Assembly: GCF_030867095.1 (NCBI RefSeq)
Contig: NC_081824.1
Location: 236,680,719-236,744,718, forward strand
Source: Alligator mississippiensis
Taxonomy: Eukaryota; Chordata; Crocodylia; Alligatoridae
DNA: 64,000 nt
Direction: 5' to 3'
Shown here: in pieces, positions 44,401 through 49,392 of the stretch
Numbering within the stretch: position 1 is the first letter of the stretch
Layout of the letters: every line of letters starts with the position of its first letter
Translations under genes and position numbers: made by a program
The notes under the pieces: model-generated
Seen by the model: only the letters and a program-made list of their open reading frames with translations
Told to the model about the DNA's origin: nothing
The model's database searches: none

Positions 44401-46879
44401 GGCAGGTGGCTGCATGTGTAGATTATGTTCTTCTGGGGCTGCACTCAGTGACTGTGCATCTGGCTCTCCCACTCTCCCCCTTGGAAGGGTGAGGAAAAAA
44501 GGGAGCACTGTGAGATGCTGGCAGACGAAGAGAACTTCTGTAGCTTCTACGGTGTGCTGAACAATTGTTACATATTGTGCTACAGACAAGTTCTTGTTTC
44601 ATGATGGAGCAATTTCAGTAGTGCTTCCACCATTTCTGTAGAGCACTGTGGTGGGGGGGGCGGGCGGCAGCAGGGAAGGAGGAGGAGAGCATGCTTGTCC
44701 TCTCACTTACTGTAGCATTGCATATATAGCACTATAAAGGTAATGTCTGTCCATAGCTAAAGATTTCTACAGGTCTCCAAGACCTGTTTCTTTATCACCT
44801 GGTAATGCTCCTGTTGAAGAAGTATCCCTCACTTGGTATACACCATGGGTGTCAAAGACCCAGTGAAGAGAACTATTTCACTCAGTCTACAGGGCTCCTA
44901 GAGGGGCCGGGACAAGTAAGGGTGGGGCCTGCTGCTGAATTCCCAGGTATGAAGACCAGCAGCAGGGGATGGGGGAAGCAATGGTGGCATCAACCCAGCA
45001 CCACTGCTGCTTGCACTGAAGTCTGGATTTGGCTTTGTTAAAACTCTAGAGATGAACATTAGTATGCTGTCTTCATCTGATAATTACAGTAAGTTAATTT
45101 AAAATTTATATTATTGAAACAATAAACAATTTCTGTTACAAACAATTCCATCATAGATTCCCCATTATATCTTTTTTTAAATTTAAGGTTATGGAAATAA
45201 CTGCAGTGACTGACCAATGCCTGAGTCTCCTGAAATAAGAGCTCAAAATCCAAATAATCTTATAAAAGTATAGCAGGGGCATGTAGGGAGAAAAATCATG
45301 AAGATCAAGAAACAGTTAAACTGAGATACAGCTAGCAAGGGATGTAAAAGTGAACAACAAGAAGAAATTGTTCTATAAGAGGAAAATGTAAGTCCTTTAC
45401 TGAATGGGGAAGAGAATGTAATAATGGATGAGACAAAGAAAACCAAAGTATTTAGTGGGACTCCCTGAAGGGAGATGGGACACTGGAGCCATGCGTCAAG
45501 TCCAGGATATGCGGTCAATGGAAATTGTGTAGGAGAAGCTCAAGTCCAATTTCCCAGCAATCCCCAGCTGCTATTGTCAGCTCTCAGACATTCCTCTCAG
45601 TATAGAGGGTGTTACTGCTCAGCTGCTAACACCCTAACTCATTAGAATATTTGTCAGATATTGTTCCGGCATACTGCCAAAAAATTCATGGAAAAGCACA
45701 AGCAACAGGAAGGAGAGAGTTTCTGAACAAGTTACAACTCAGCTAAATCTTAACAGGAACTAATCTAATAATAACATAATGAATACATGACATCTGCATT
45801 TTTTTTCTAGTGTTCTGATATCTGACTTGATACTGAGCTGGTATATTAATCATACATGAAGGTAGCTCAAGTTAATTTACAACTAAGGAAACAATGAGTT
45901 TATTTGACTAAAGCTCATTTCACTCATAAATAGTTCATAAGAAGCAGCCGTGGAGAACAGAAGTATACTATTCTTGATTATACGATCTCAGAAGGATATC
46001 ATTAACTGGGAATACTCTGAGTTTATTTTTTTTTAGTAAACGTGAAAACTCAAACTACATTTTTTCCTAATTATCTCTGCTAATGTTTACTGGTTCAGAA
46101 ACCTACATTTTCTATGACTTAAGAATAGTTCTTAAGTCCTGTTCTTTGTAAAATACCCATACAGTCTGGACTACAGGGGGAACCAGCTATATACAAAATG
46201 CAATCTATGGATTCCCCCCTACTCAAACAGGGAATGCTTTTTTACTTAAAATTTGTAAATTATCTCATCAGGAAAAAGTTAAGTTCAAGTAGAATCTTTT
46301 CAAAATAGAACCAACTTTTGAAACATGATCATGAAACCGTGTTTATTAAAATTAGCAGTTAAATTTCTGAAACTATCACTTTTAATACACAACAACCAGA
46401 AATATTACTGATCTATTATTTCTTTGCCATCGATAAATTACTTGCAATAGAAATTAGTGGAGTTGCGTTCTCAAAAGTGAAATCTGCCCAACATGTTTAA
46501 GCAAAATACCTTGATTAGTTAGGTCCTCCAGAAAAACTTCATTCATTCATACAATATCAAACTTTTTTTATCATTCACACAGCATCCAAAGAAGTTTCCC
46601 AACATTATTAGTGACAGAACATATGTTCCTGGATGAAAAAGTCAAACTTAAAGTTACGGTCAGTAGCTCTGATATTTTGGTTTGCATTTCCTAACCTTAT
46701 GTTTATCCCGTCTCCTCCTTTTTGATTTTTTCTTTTCCTTTTCTTTTTTGCGTTTCTTCCGTGATTTCCTATGTGTTTTTTCAGTTTTCTGTTTATCCTC
46801 CCCTTTTGTATCTTGTTCTTCCTGAACTTCTTCAAATCCTGCATCATCAATTTCACCATCTTCTAGTTCACCATCTTCT
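8506..46879 (-). CDS. ZC3H6: ZC3H6, zinc finger CCCH-type containing 6 (whole gene, exon 1 missing)
   Basis: Eleven exons were assembled by eye: 46696-46879, 42645-42767, 39779-40034, 28862-28983, 21869-21985, 20325-20436, 19177-19286, 17785-18038, 16902-17422, 16456-16692 and 8506-10007. Ten join with GT-AG borders and one pair with AT-AC. Exon phases chain without conflict and give 1178 codons after a split first codon. Seen: an acidic start, a Lys/Arg-rich block, an RG-rich block, three CCCH fingers, a Pro-rich region and DPRL repeats, ending in FDPTASPFC. Established: the ZC3H4/ZC3H6/Su(s) family consists of nuclear RNA-binding proteins linked to early transcription termination and RNA quality control; a specific role for ZC3H6 is poorly defined. 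ZC3H6 is preferred over ZC3H4 because the N-terminal [17 protein letters not shown] and the C-terminal end agree with what I remember of ZC3H6. The first coding exon (about ten residues plus two bases of an Arg codon) was not found in the window. Confidence 0.93.
10419..10666. mobile_element. hAT (Charlie-like) non-autonomous element inside CR1
   Basis: Ends are CAGAGGTTCCCAACC and GGTTGGGAACCACTG, near-perfect inverted repeats. Flanks ACCTAGTC (10411-10418) and ATCTACTC (10667-10674) form a decayed 8-base target duplication (6 of 8). No coding capacity. Confidence 0.85.
11593..13297 (+). mobile_element. CR1 LINE inserted into an opposite-strand CR1
   Basis: It starts in the endonuclease region ([18 protein letters not shown], about 11605), passes through the RT frame at 12197-12457 ([20 protein letters not shown], then [20 protein letters not shown]), the frame at 12671-12868 ([20 protein letters not shown]) and the terminal frame 12881-13213. 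It ends at the TTTCTATGATTCTATA tail. AATTGAT occurs on both sides (11586-11592 and 13298-13304), a probable 7-base target duplication. It is 5'-truncated and has internal deletions. Confidence 0.8.
13497..13787. mobile_element. hAT (Charlie-like) non-autonomous element
   Basis: Ends CAATGTTCCTCAGCC and GTTTGAGAACCATTG are imperfect inverted repeats of the CAGTGGTTCTCAA type. Possible flanking duplication GTCTAGAC/CTCTAGGT is weak (5 of 8). It interrupts the outer minus-strand CR1. Confidence 0.65.
14366..14640 (-). mobile_element. CR1 LINE 3' end, reverse
   Basis: In plus-strand order: AGGGCTGGAAGGTACCTCG, ATCCAGCCCCACTGCTCTGG, CCAGTCTCCTTTTGAAGATC, and the TTTTTCCTTATATCCAGTCT segment. This is the reverse CR1 3' signature. 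5'-truncated. Confidence 0.75.
14826..15062. mobile_element. hAT-like non-autonomous element with target duplication
   Basis: Starts CAGGGGTCAATCC and ends GATACAGACCACTG. Flanked by AATTAGAG (14818-14825) and AACTAGAG (15063-15070), 7 of 8 matching. The interior TCTGGCCCGCAGCCTAAAAA is typical of this hAT group. The small open frames inside are not genes. Confidence 0.75.
15335..15845 (-). mobile_element. CR1 LINE 3' end, reverse
   Basis: Plus-strand order: ATTCATAGATGTTTGGGTTG, GTCTGACCCCCTGCCCTGGG, TCTTTAAGACCCCCAAAGTA, GGAAGCCCATTCCAGATTCT, and CATCCCTCTTGAAGTACGGT near the truncated end. Same subfamily as the copy at 27050. Confidence 0.8.
15846..16455 (-). other. Remainder of ZC3H6 intron 11
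   Basis: AT-rich unique sequence up to the exon 11 donor. Nothing else recognised. Confidence 0.6.
16456..16692 (-). CDS. ZC3H6: ZC3H6 exon 11
   Basis: The exon is 237 bases, after TGTATATTCAG and ending GGAAGAAG before GTAACATTG. It begins in a split Asp codon and reads [19 protein letters not shown], later [20 protein letters not shown], and ends [10 protein letters not shown] with another split codon (residues 601-678). The [20 protein letters not shown] stretch is the conserved, probably helical core. Only a 209-base intron separates it from exon 10. The open frame at 16531-16713 is out of frame. Confidence 0.92.
16902..17422 (-). CDS. ZC3H6: ZC3H6 exon 10: Pro/Gly/Ser/His-rich low-complexity region
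   Basis: The exon is 521 bases, after TTTTCTACACACAG and ending AACAGTGGTG before GTAAGTC. It encodes [19 protein letters not shown], the segment with [31 protein letters not shown] and [15 protein letters not shown], and ends [10 protein letters not shown] with a split Asp (residues 427-599). The composition predicts disorder. [19 protein letters not shown] near the end is a Tyr-rich conserved patch. The overlapping frames on both strands here are compositional shadows. Confidence 0.94.
17560..17764. mobile_element. hAT-like fragment in ZC3H6 intron 9
   Basis: The right part GGTCCAGATCCGGCCCAGAA followed by GCAAATTTGAGACCCCTA matches hAT right ends that read TTTGACACCCCTG. The left end is not clear. 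It lies within 25 bases of the exon 9 donor. Confidence 0.4.
17785..18038 (-). CDS. ZC3H6: ZC3H6 exon 9: conserved Pro-rich linker after the fingers
   Basis: The exon is 254 bases (84 codons plus two bases), after CCTTGTTTTAG and ending GGAAAAAA before GTAAGT. It begins [20 protein letters not shown], followed by [20 protein letters not shown] and later [20 protein letters not shown] (residues 342-425). The [19 protein letters not shown] and [10 protein letters not shown] blocks are conserved in the ZC3H4/ZC3H6 group and are probably protein-interaction segments. The real frame enters from the splice site, so no start codon is needed here. Confidence 0.95.
18065..18571. mobile_element. MITE with TGGGC..TCTACA ends (crocodilian type) in intron 8
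   Basis: The left end TGGGCACATCTACA and right end TGTAGACATGCCCA are inverted repeats with 12 of 14 bases matching. Inside the left end are CTGTGCAG palindromic motifs shared with the elements at 40339 and 61367. The GC-rich interior gives spurious open frames on both strands (18175-18556). No target duplication could be confirmed. It may belong to the Chompy/Harbinger-like MITEs described in crocodilians; that assignment is from memory. Confidence 0.7.
18968..19017. repeat. Tandem duplication, 2 x 25 bases
   Basis: TTGTATGTAGTTACAGAGCC AAACC is followed directly by the same 25 bases with one T-to-C change. Located in intron 8 of ZC3H6. Confidence 0.9.
19177..19286 (-). CDS. ZC3H6: ZC3H6 exon 8: CCCH finger 3
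   Basis: The exon is 110 bases, entered after an AC acceptor (TTTCTGCTTAC) and left at GATAAG before GTAAGT. It supplies two bases of Asn, then [20 protein letters not shown] and [16 protein letters not shown] (residues 305-341). Finger 3 is C-X8-C-X5-C-X3-H. Joining exon 7 and exon 8 through the AT-AC borders gives the uninterrupted family sequence [14 protein letters not shown], which no GT-AG choice here would produce. The three fingers are the probable RNA-binding unit. Confidence 0.95.
19287..20324 (-). other. ZC3H6: ZC3H6 intron 7: U12-type AT-AC intron
   Basis: The intron begins ATATCCTTT (20324 down to 20316) and ends TTTCTGCTTAC (to 19287). A TCCTTAAT sequence at 19307-19300 matches the U12 branch-site consensus TCCTTRAY, about 14 bases upstream of the AC. 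All three minor-spliceosome signals are therefore present, and the resulting exon junction restores the family protein sequence. The interior holds no recognised transposon, but has a 16-bp-arm hairpin at 19723-19759. Confidence 0.92.
19723..19759. repeat. Hairpin inside the U12-type intron
   Basis: CCACAGGTACAATTTG and CAAATTACACCTGTGG pair over 16 bases with two mismatches around a 5-base loop. It could be a MITE remnant. Confidence 0.7.
20325..20436 (-). CDS. ZC3H6: ZC3H6 exon 7: end of finger 1 and finger 2, U12-type donor
   Basis: The exon is 112 bases, after CATTGTTCACAG. It reads [20 protein letters not shown] and then [17 protein letters not shown] plus the first base of Asn (residues 268-304, Asn 305 split). 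It completes finger 1 (CX7CX5CX3H) and holds all of finger 2 ([19 protein letters not shown]). No GT donor exists at the correct place; the exon runs directly into ATATCCTTT, the consensus 5' splice site of U12-type AT-AC introns. Upstream of the acceptor is a long CT microsatellite (20450-20498) that forms part of the polypyrimidine tract. Confidence 0.94.
20450..20498. repeat. GA/GACA microsatellite in the intron 6 polypyrimidine tract
   Basis: On the plus strand AAGAAAGAGAG continues as (GA)n then GACAGA and GACA units. On the transcript strand this is a CT-rich run ending about 14 bases before the exon 7 acceptor. Confidence 0.95.
20763..20906. mobile_element. Small TIR element with duplicated left end
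   Basis: TACAGAAGTTCCATGCAC occurs at 20763-20780 and again at 20789-20806, and its exact reverse complement lies at 20889-20906. The second copy and the inverted copy make a roughly 118-base MITE-like unit. The extra left copy may be a decayed neighbour or a local duplication. Confidence 0.6.
20907..21868 (-). other. Remainder of ZC3H6 intron 6
   Basis: AT-rich unique sequence, no repeat or coding feature recognised. Confidence 0.5.
21869..21985 (-). CDS. ZC3H6: ZC3H6 exon 6: start of CCCH zinc finger 1
   Basis: The exon is 117 bases (39 codons, phase 0-0), after CTCTTATAG and ending ATTAAG before GTAAATAC. It reads [15 protein letters not shown], then [20 protein letters not shown] and RCIK. 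The first two Cys ligands of finger 1 (CX7C) are here; the third Cys and the His are in exon 7. The [20 protein letters not shown] core is the strongest match to ZC3H6 in the window (residues 229-267). Confidence 0.95.
21986..22649 (-). other. Left part of ZC3H6 intron 5, no feature
   Basis: Unique-looking; from about 22400 a GGGA/GGAT-rich stretch leads into the LINE-like tail that follows. Confidence 0.4.
22650..22745 (+). mobile_element. L2-like LINE or SINE 3' tail
   Basis: GTAAGCTGCCCCAAAAAAGC, then AAAGGGCAGCATATAAATC and a TAATAAACAAACAAATAAA tail. This is the stem-and-A-rich tail common to L2-type elements and to SINEs that borrow it. Confidence 0.5.
22746..23980 (-). other. ZC3H6 intron 5, no feature recognised
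   Basis: The overlapping open frames at 23515-23947 have no recognisable similarity and no consistent splice support. Confidence 0.4.
23981..24046. repeat. 66-base direct repeat, copy 1
   Basis: Shares 63 of 66 bases with 24898-24963, same orientation. Starts CTGGACATATGTTATGAACC and ends CATGCCCC-like TTCAC after GATATTCTG. Confidence 0.9.
24482..24728. mobile_element. Tigger/mariner-like MITE
   Basis: Inverted ends CAATAAAATCCCTATTAT and ATAACAGGGATTTTACTG match at 16 of 18 positions and are flanked by TA on both sides (24480-24481 and 24729-24730), the target site of Tc1/mariner elements. 247 bases, GC-rich core, no transposase. Confidence 0.85.
24898..24963. repeat. 66-base direct repeat, copy 2
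   Basis: Second copy, 917 bases after copy 1, with three substitutions (CA to TG near the start, G to C near the end) and no gaps. Confidence 0.9.
25495..25680. mobile_element. hAT-like fragment
   Basis: GCCAGTTCCAGCCCAGAGCC ATTTGATCT resembles the interior of hAT elements related to those nearby; no clear ends. Confidence 0.35.
25718..26634. mobile_element. hAT-like non-autonomous element, 917 bases, with target duplication
   Basis: Ends TAGAGGTACACTGATA and GATCAAATGCACCTCTA are inverted. A longer subterminal inverted homology includes GGATCAG and CTTGGAGAGCAGC / GCTGCTCTCCAAA. The flanks AAGATAAC (25710-25717) and AAAATAAC (26635-26642) match 7 of 8. The GC-rich interior produces many overlapping open frames on both strands (25793-26743); none looks like a transposase. 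Confidence 0.85.
27050..27945 (-). mobile_element. CR1 LINE, reverse, 5'-truncated
   Basis: The minus-strand frame at 27301-27846 encodes the C-terminal part of CR1 ORF2: [40 protein letters not shown] and [20 protein letters not shown]. The 3' end (GGTCGGAAAGGACCTCAACA) is at 27070, so this copy shares the subfamily of 15335 and 35490. A stop or frameshift occurs near 27300. Confidence 0.9.
27946..28861 (-). other. Left part of sequence up to exon 5, no feature
   Basis: AT-rich intron 5 sequence next to exon 5; no repeat or open frame of note. Confidence 0.5.
28862..28983 (-). CDS. ZC3H6: ZC3H6 exon 5: RG-rich segment
   Basis: The exon is 122 bases, after TTTTTCAG and ending CAAGAG before GTACATG. 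It encodes the second part of a split Gly, then [19 protein letters not shown] and a run with [10 protein letters not shown], ending DGFQE (residues 188-228). The Arg-Gly dipeptides look like an RGG-type RNA-binding or arginine-methylation segment just ahead of the zinc fingers. No open frame starts here because the exon has no internal Met; support is homology plus consistent phase. It lies between the two largest repeat-filled introns in the window (introns 4 and 5). Confidence 0.92.
28984..30285 (-). other. ZC3H6 intron 4, no feature
   Basis: AT-rich, unique-looking sequence upstream of exon 5. Confidence 0.5.
30290..31915 (-). mobile_element. CR1 LINE with long reverse-transcriptase frames
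   Basis: Two minus-strand frames cover the RT and C-terminal parts. 31285-31950 holds [60 protein letters not shown] and [20 protein letters not shown]. 30376-31278 holds [29 protein letters not shown] (altered YADD-type box) and [20 protein letters not shown]. They are offset by one frameshift near 31280. The 3' end is near 30290; the 5' end is truncated near 31900. This is the best-preserved CR1 in the window, so probably among the youngest. Confidence 0.92.
31916..32984 (-). other. ZC3H6 intron 4; poly-C run
   Basis: No gene. A run of 12 C lies at 32404-32415; otherwise unique-looking. Confidence 0.5.
33024..33287. mobile_element. hAT-like element in the Penelope-like 3' tail
   Basis: Starts ACGGGTGGCCAATC and ends GGGTGCCCACCATTG(T). 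Flanks TACAGACT (33016-33023) and TATAGACT (33288-33295) match 7 of 8. The interior is rich in AGCAGACAGCAGAG-type repeats and has spurious frames at 33028-33326. Confidence 0.7.
33490..34263 (+). mobile_element. CR1 LINE 3' part
   Basis: Plus frame 33742-33972 reads [20 protein letters not shown] and [19 protein letters not shown]. The 3' end CTTCTGACTC is followed by AAGAAATCTATGAAATCTAT, the CR1 terminal repeat. It begins near [15 protein letters not shown] sequence (about 33500). Confidence 0.85.
34517..35413. mobile_element. hAT-like non-autonomous element, 897 bases, perfect target duplication
   Basis: Ends CAGGGGTGGGCAA and TTGCCCACTCCTG (12 of 13 inverted) are flanked by identical ATATAAGG (34509-34516 and 35414-35421). 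The interior includes a GT/GGGT-rich region (34898-35097) and a CA microsatellite (35104-35121), which produce spurious frames on both strands. No transposase is visible, so it is non-autonomous. Confidence 0.95.
35490..37208 (+). mobile_element. CR1 LINE, 5'-truncated, frames partly open
   Basis: Frames 35506-35904 ([40 protein letters not shown]), 35798-36292 ([55 protein letters not shown]) and 36602-37027 ([40 protein letters not shown]) cover RT to C-terminus with frameshifts. The 3' end CTGTGAATCTATGATG is at 37195-37210. It separates two pieces of the Penelope-like element. Confidence 0.92.
37561..39778 (-). other. ZC3H6 intron 4, no feature recognised
   Basis: AT-rich; short open frames (37842-38176, 39042-39314) are without recognisable similarity. 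Possible very old repeats near 38780-39300, not classifiable by eye. Confidence 0.45.
39779..40034 (-). CDS. ZC3H6: ZC3H6 exon 4: Tyr/Asp/Glu-rich segment
   Basis: The exon is 256 bases, after CTTTCCTGCAG and ending AAAAAG before GTAAGG. It begins [19 protein letters not shown] and includes [20 protein letters not shown] and [18 protein letters not shown], then ends QGMKGIQK with one base of the next Gly codon (residues 103-187, Gly 188 split). The [15 protein letters not shown] segment is well conserved in this family and probably helical. Phase runs from 0 to 1 and matches the two bases starting exon 5. Confidence 0.93.
40339..41140. mobile_element. MITE-like element with GCATCTACA ends in intron 3
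   Basis: Left end TGGATGCATCTACAGGAG, with CTACTGTGCAGTA just inside; right end GCATGTGTAGACACACTCA. Internal motifs ACTCATGAGTAAA and GGGAGC recur in inverted form. It resembles the elements at 18065 and 61367. The GC-rich middle (40540-41090) gives spurious frames. Possible target duplication not resolved. Confidence 0.6.
41141..42644 (-). other. ZC3H6 intron 3, rest
   Basis: AT-rich. A short frame on the minus strand at 42159-42398 ends in an alanine-rich segment; it is not conserved ZC3H6 sequence and was not accepted as an exon. Confidence 0.45.
42645..42767 (-). CDS. ZC3H6: ZC3H6 exon 3: Ser/Asp-rich segment
   Basis: The exon is 123 bases (41 codons, phase 0 at both ends), following TTTTTCAG and ending at CTTCAG before GTATAAC. 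It encodes [20 protein letters not shown] and then a basic segment ending in SSFLQ, residues 62-102 of the visible protein. The Ser/Asp clusters look like casein kinase 2 sites and suggest a disordered region. It is too short to appear as an obvious open frame and was found by homology and splice signals. The symmetrical phase means that skipping it would keep the reading frame. Confidence 0.92.
42768..44203 (-). other. ZC3H6 intron 2, left part
   Basis: No gene or clear repeat. Open frames at 43343-43971 are unsupported. Confidence 0.4.
44204..44260. repeat. Perfect 13-base inverted repeat
   Basis: TTGTAGCACTACA at 44204-44216 and its exact complement TGTAGTGCTACAA at 44248-44260 around a 31-base loop. 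GTAGCA/CACTATA motifs recur at 44712-44736, so it may be part of a larger DNA element. Confidence 0.7.
44845..45050. mobile_element. Possible hAT-like fragment
   Basis: Begins CATGGGTGTCAAAGACCC, similar to hAT starts reading CAGGGGTGTCAAA; no matching right end found. Confidence 0.3.
45051..46695 (-). other. ZC3H6 intron 2, right part
   Basis: AT-rich unique sequence next to the exon 2 donor; no feature recognised. Confidence 0.5.
46696..46879 (-). CDS. ZC3H6: ZC3H6 exon 2: acidic then Lys/Arg-rich N-terminus
   Basis: On the minus strand the exon follows a CCCCTACAG acceptor and ends at AAACATAAG before GTTAGG. It is 184 bases: one base that completes a split codon (probably Arg), then 61 codons. 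Visible residues 1-61 begin [17 protein letters not shown], an acidic stretch typical of the ZC3H4/6 N-terminus, and continue into a long Lys/Arg-rich run ([18 protein letters not shown]) that probably serves as a nuclear localisation signal. The overlapping open frame at 46608-46859 is a shifted frame and not the real one. The two bases that begin the first codon must come from the missing exon 1. Confidence 0.92.
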
Positions 46880-48390
46880 CTGTAGGGGAAACACGTTTTA
46901 CATTAAATACTGATTTCTAAAATTACAGGTATATAGTATAACACATCTTAAATGCCTGACAAAAGAAAGTAAATTATTATCAAGTATCTTTCCAACAATC
47001 AATCTCTAATCAACAAAACAACCAAAAAGTTGCTGGAGTTTTCTTCCACAGTTTAAAAAACGGTAGCATTCAGGTTATCAACTGGTCTTAACTTTGTAAT
47101 TCAAAATCCTGAAGTAGTTCAGAAACAGTAAAAAATACTATAGTAAATTAAAAACCAGTCACAAATAATGTCCTCTCTATGCTGCAAATATGGCTATATC
47201 AGACATATGGAAATAGGTCTTCTCACACCTGATTATAAACACATTTACACTTTCTAGTGTTCATTGGCATGTTAGCTGTTTCATAACCAGTATAAAGCAC
47301 TGATCAAACCATTTACAGAAAAGCTTTAGTCAAAACAAGACTTTCCGCTGGATAAGAAACAGAATTAAAATTTAATTTTAATGATAAGCTAGAATTGCTT
47401 TTATAATTGCATTAAAGACTGATGAATTACCACATGGTCCCCTAATACTGGTACACACGTTGTGTAGATATGACCTGCTCTTAGAAAACTAAGCAATTGG
47501 TGAGTGTGTACAGTAAGTATATAGAAGCGATACCATCCTTCTGAGTATCAATGGAAAGCAATTCACATTCTAATAATACATTTTTGCTTCATTTTAGGAA
47601 CAATAATCACAGAACTGAGAATTGCTATTATTATATAACCAAACTTGAAGACAAAGAAAACTGTTGTTTCAAGCAACAAGGAATATAGGAACTCGCCCCA
47701 TATCTCTGAAGTAAAATCTTCTGAAAATAACTTAGTTTTTAACAGTGCTAAATGTCAACCAAAGGGGTACTGATTTTACAAATCAGATCCCAATAACTAT
47801 ATCCAGGTGAAAAAAAACAAGCATTGTGATCATCAAAACAAACCTAAACTTTAAAATTAATATGTTGGTAACTCAGCAATTCCACCTAATGCAAATTTAA
47901 TCTGTCCCTGCATTTCTATGATCATATATCAAAAAAAGATTTCAAAAGGTATGGTAGAGATTGACAGAAATAGACAGTGAAGTTCTAGTAGGTGTAAACT
48001 TAGAGGCTTTACTGAAGTAGGAAACTAGATCTGAAATATCACATCCAATTTTGACTGAACATCAGAATAGACCAGTTGCTATTGCTACAAATAAGGGTAT
48101 GTTTTTGCCTCACAGTTGTGGAAAAATCTACTGCTTTATACATCCAGAACCGTCCTTCTTTCCCACTCTTTTTTGTTCCTTTTAAAAAAAGGTTTCATGA
48201 AGGGTTTTCCTCTCCATTTTTGAACTTGTATCAGTCTTCAATATTTACAAAAATGTAACATATTGATTAGCTTCTGGTAAAAGAAACATTAATCTAATTA
48301 CAATCTGTAGTGGAAACTGAATCTTCTGAAATAAATTAAAAGAAGTAATGGAAAATGACAGGGTACTTGTTTTGCCTACTAAATTGTGGT
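46880..48390 (-). other. Sequence upstream of exon 2 (intron 1), no feature
   Basis: AT-rich with short open frames only. Confidence 0.5.
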
Positions 48391-48703
48391 GCAGGGTTTG
48401 GGAAGGAGGGAAAAATTAGAACCCTGGCAAATGTTACATTTATCAAACAATTAATATGCCTTCTGTTCAACTGCTTTATCATGCACAGGGACCAGCAAGT
48501 TTAAAGAAGAATTTAAAGTGCCTTTTAAAGGTTCCAATGTAGGGAGCTCAGGATCGAGGACTTCCCCAATCCTGAGCTCCCCAAGTACCTTTTGAAGTTC
48601 CGAGCACACAAGGAACCCAGGACCAGGGAGCTCTTCACATGGTGGTATGTTTACAAGGTGCAAATGCAGCTGCATTACAGGTGCAGGTTCCCTAAACCCT
48701 GAC
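48391..48703. mobile_element. Candidate MITE with hairpin core
   Basis: Outer ends GCAGGGTTTGGGAA and TTCCCTAAACCCTGAC are imperfect inverted repeats. The core at 48542-48581 has perfect 13-base arms (GGGAGCTCAGGAT and ATCCTGAGCTCCC) around a 14-base loop. No target duplication confirmed. Confidence 0.45.
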
Positions 48704-48921
48704 AGATGTGAAATGGGATCTAAGGAATTTCATCCAGATTCCACTAATGGTGTGTCCTGCCACACCAGATCTTGAATGCTATTTCTGGGATCTGGAATAC
48801 AATTCGCCAGATCCCTTTGTGCAATTAAATTAATGTTTACCAGGGGTTTAAGAAACTGCTTAAAATCCTAGGGGTTGTTGAGTTAAGTTAGAGATGATTT
48901 CAGAGAGTATATGATACAGGA

Positions 48922-49392
48922 CAGGGGTGGCCTGCTGGCAGGTGCTTACCAAGTGAATAGATCCAGCCCATGGCTGGCAGTCACATGGTGCTGGGTGGCT
49001 GGAGCTGTTTCTTGTGTGCCAGGGGCTCACTCGTGCTCTCTCTCTCTCTGGGCCAGGGCTGCCACCAGTGTGGATGCAGAAGCATGAACCTGCTCATAGC
49101 TGTAGCATGCTTCTCCCCAGAAGCCAGAGTCTACCTATCTGCAGTTTTAGTTGTCCGTCTACACCCCCCACCCTGGTCAGAACCCAGCAGCTGCTGGCTG
49201 TGTCCAAAGCTGCCCAAATGCAGCTGGCAGCTTCTGGGGTGGTGCTCTAGGTATTGGGGGGGTGGGGGGGTGCTACAGCTGTGGGCGGGTTCAGGCTTCT
49301 GCATTGGTAGCAGCCCTGGGAGGGAGGGTGTAATGGAGAGGGGAAGAGAGGGAGAGGTGTGCCTCTCTACTCCAAATAAGTGCCCACCCCCG
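48922..49392. mobile_element. hAT-like non-autonomous element, 471 bases, with target duplication
   Basis: Ends CAGGGGTGGCC and GTGCCCACCCCCG are imperfect inverted repeats. Flanks ATACAGGA (48914-48921) and ATATAGGA (49393-49400) match 7 of 8. GC-rich interior with spurious frames on both strands. Confidence 0.8.

Noticed and set aside
46608..46859. Lys-rich minus-strand frame
   Set aside because: It is the +1 shadow of ZC3H6 exon 2; the real frame gives the acidic EDGELEDGE start.
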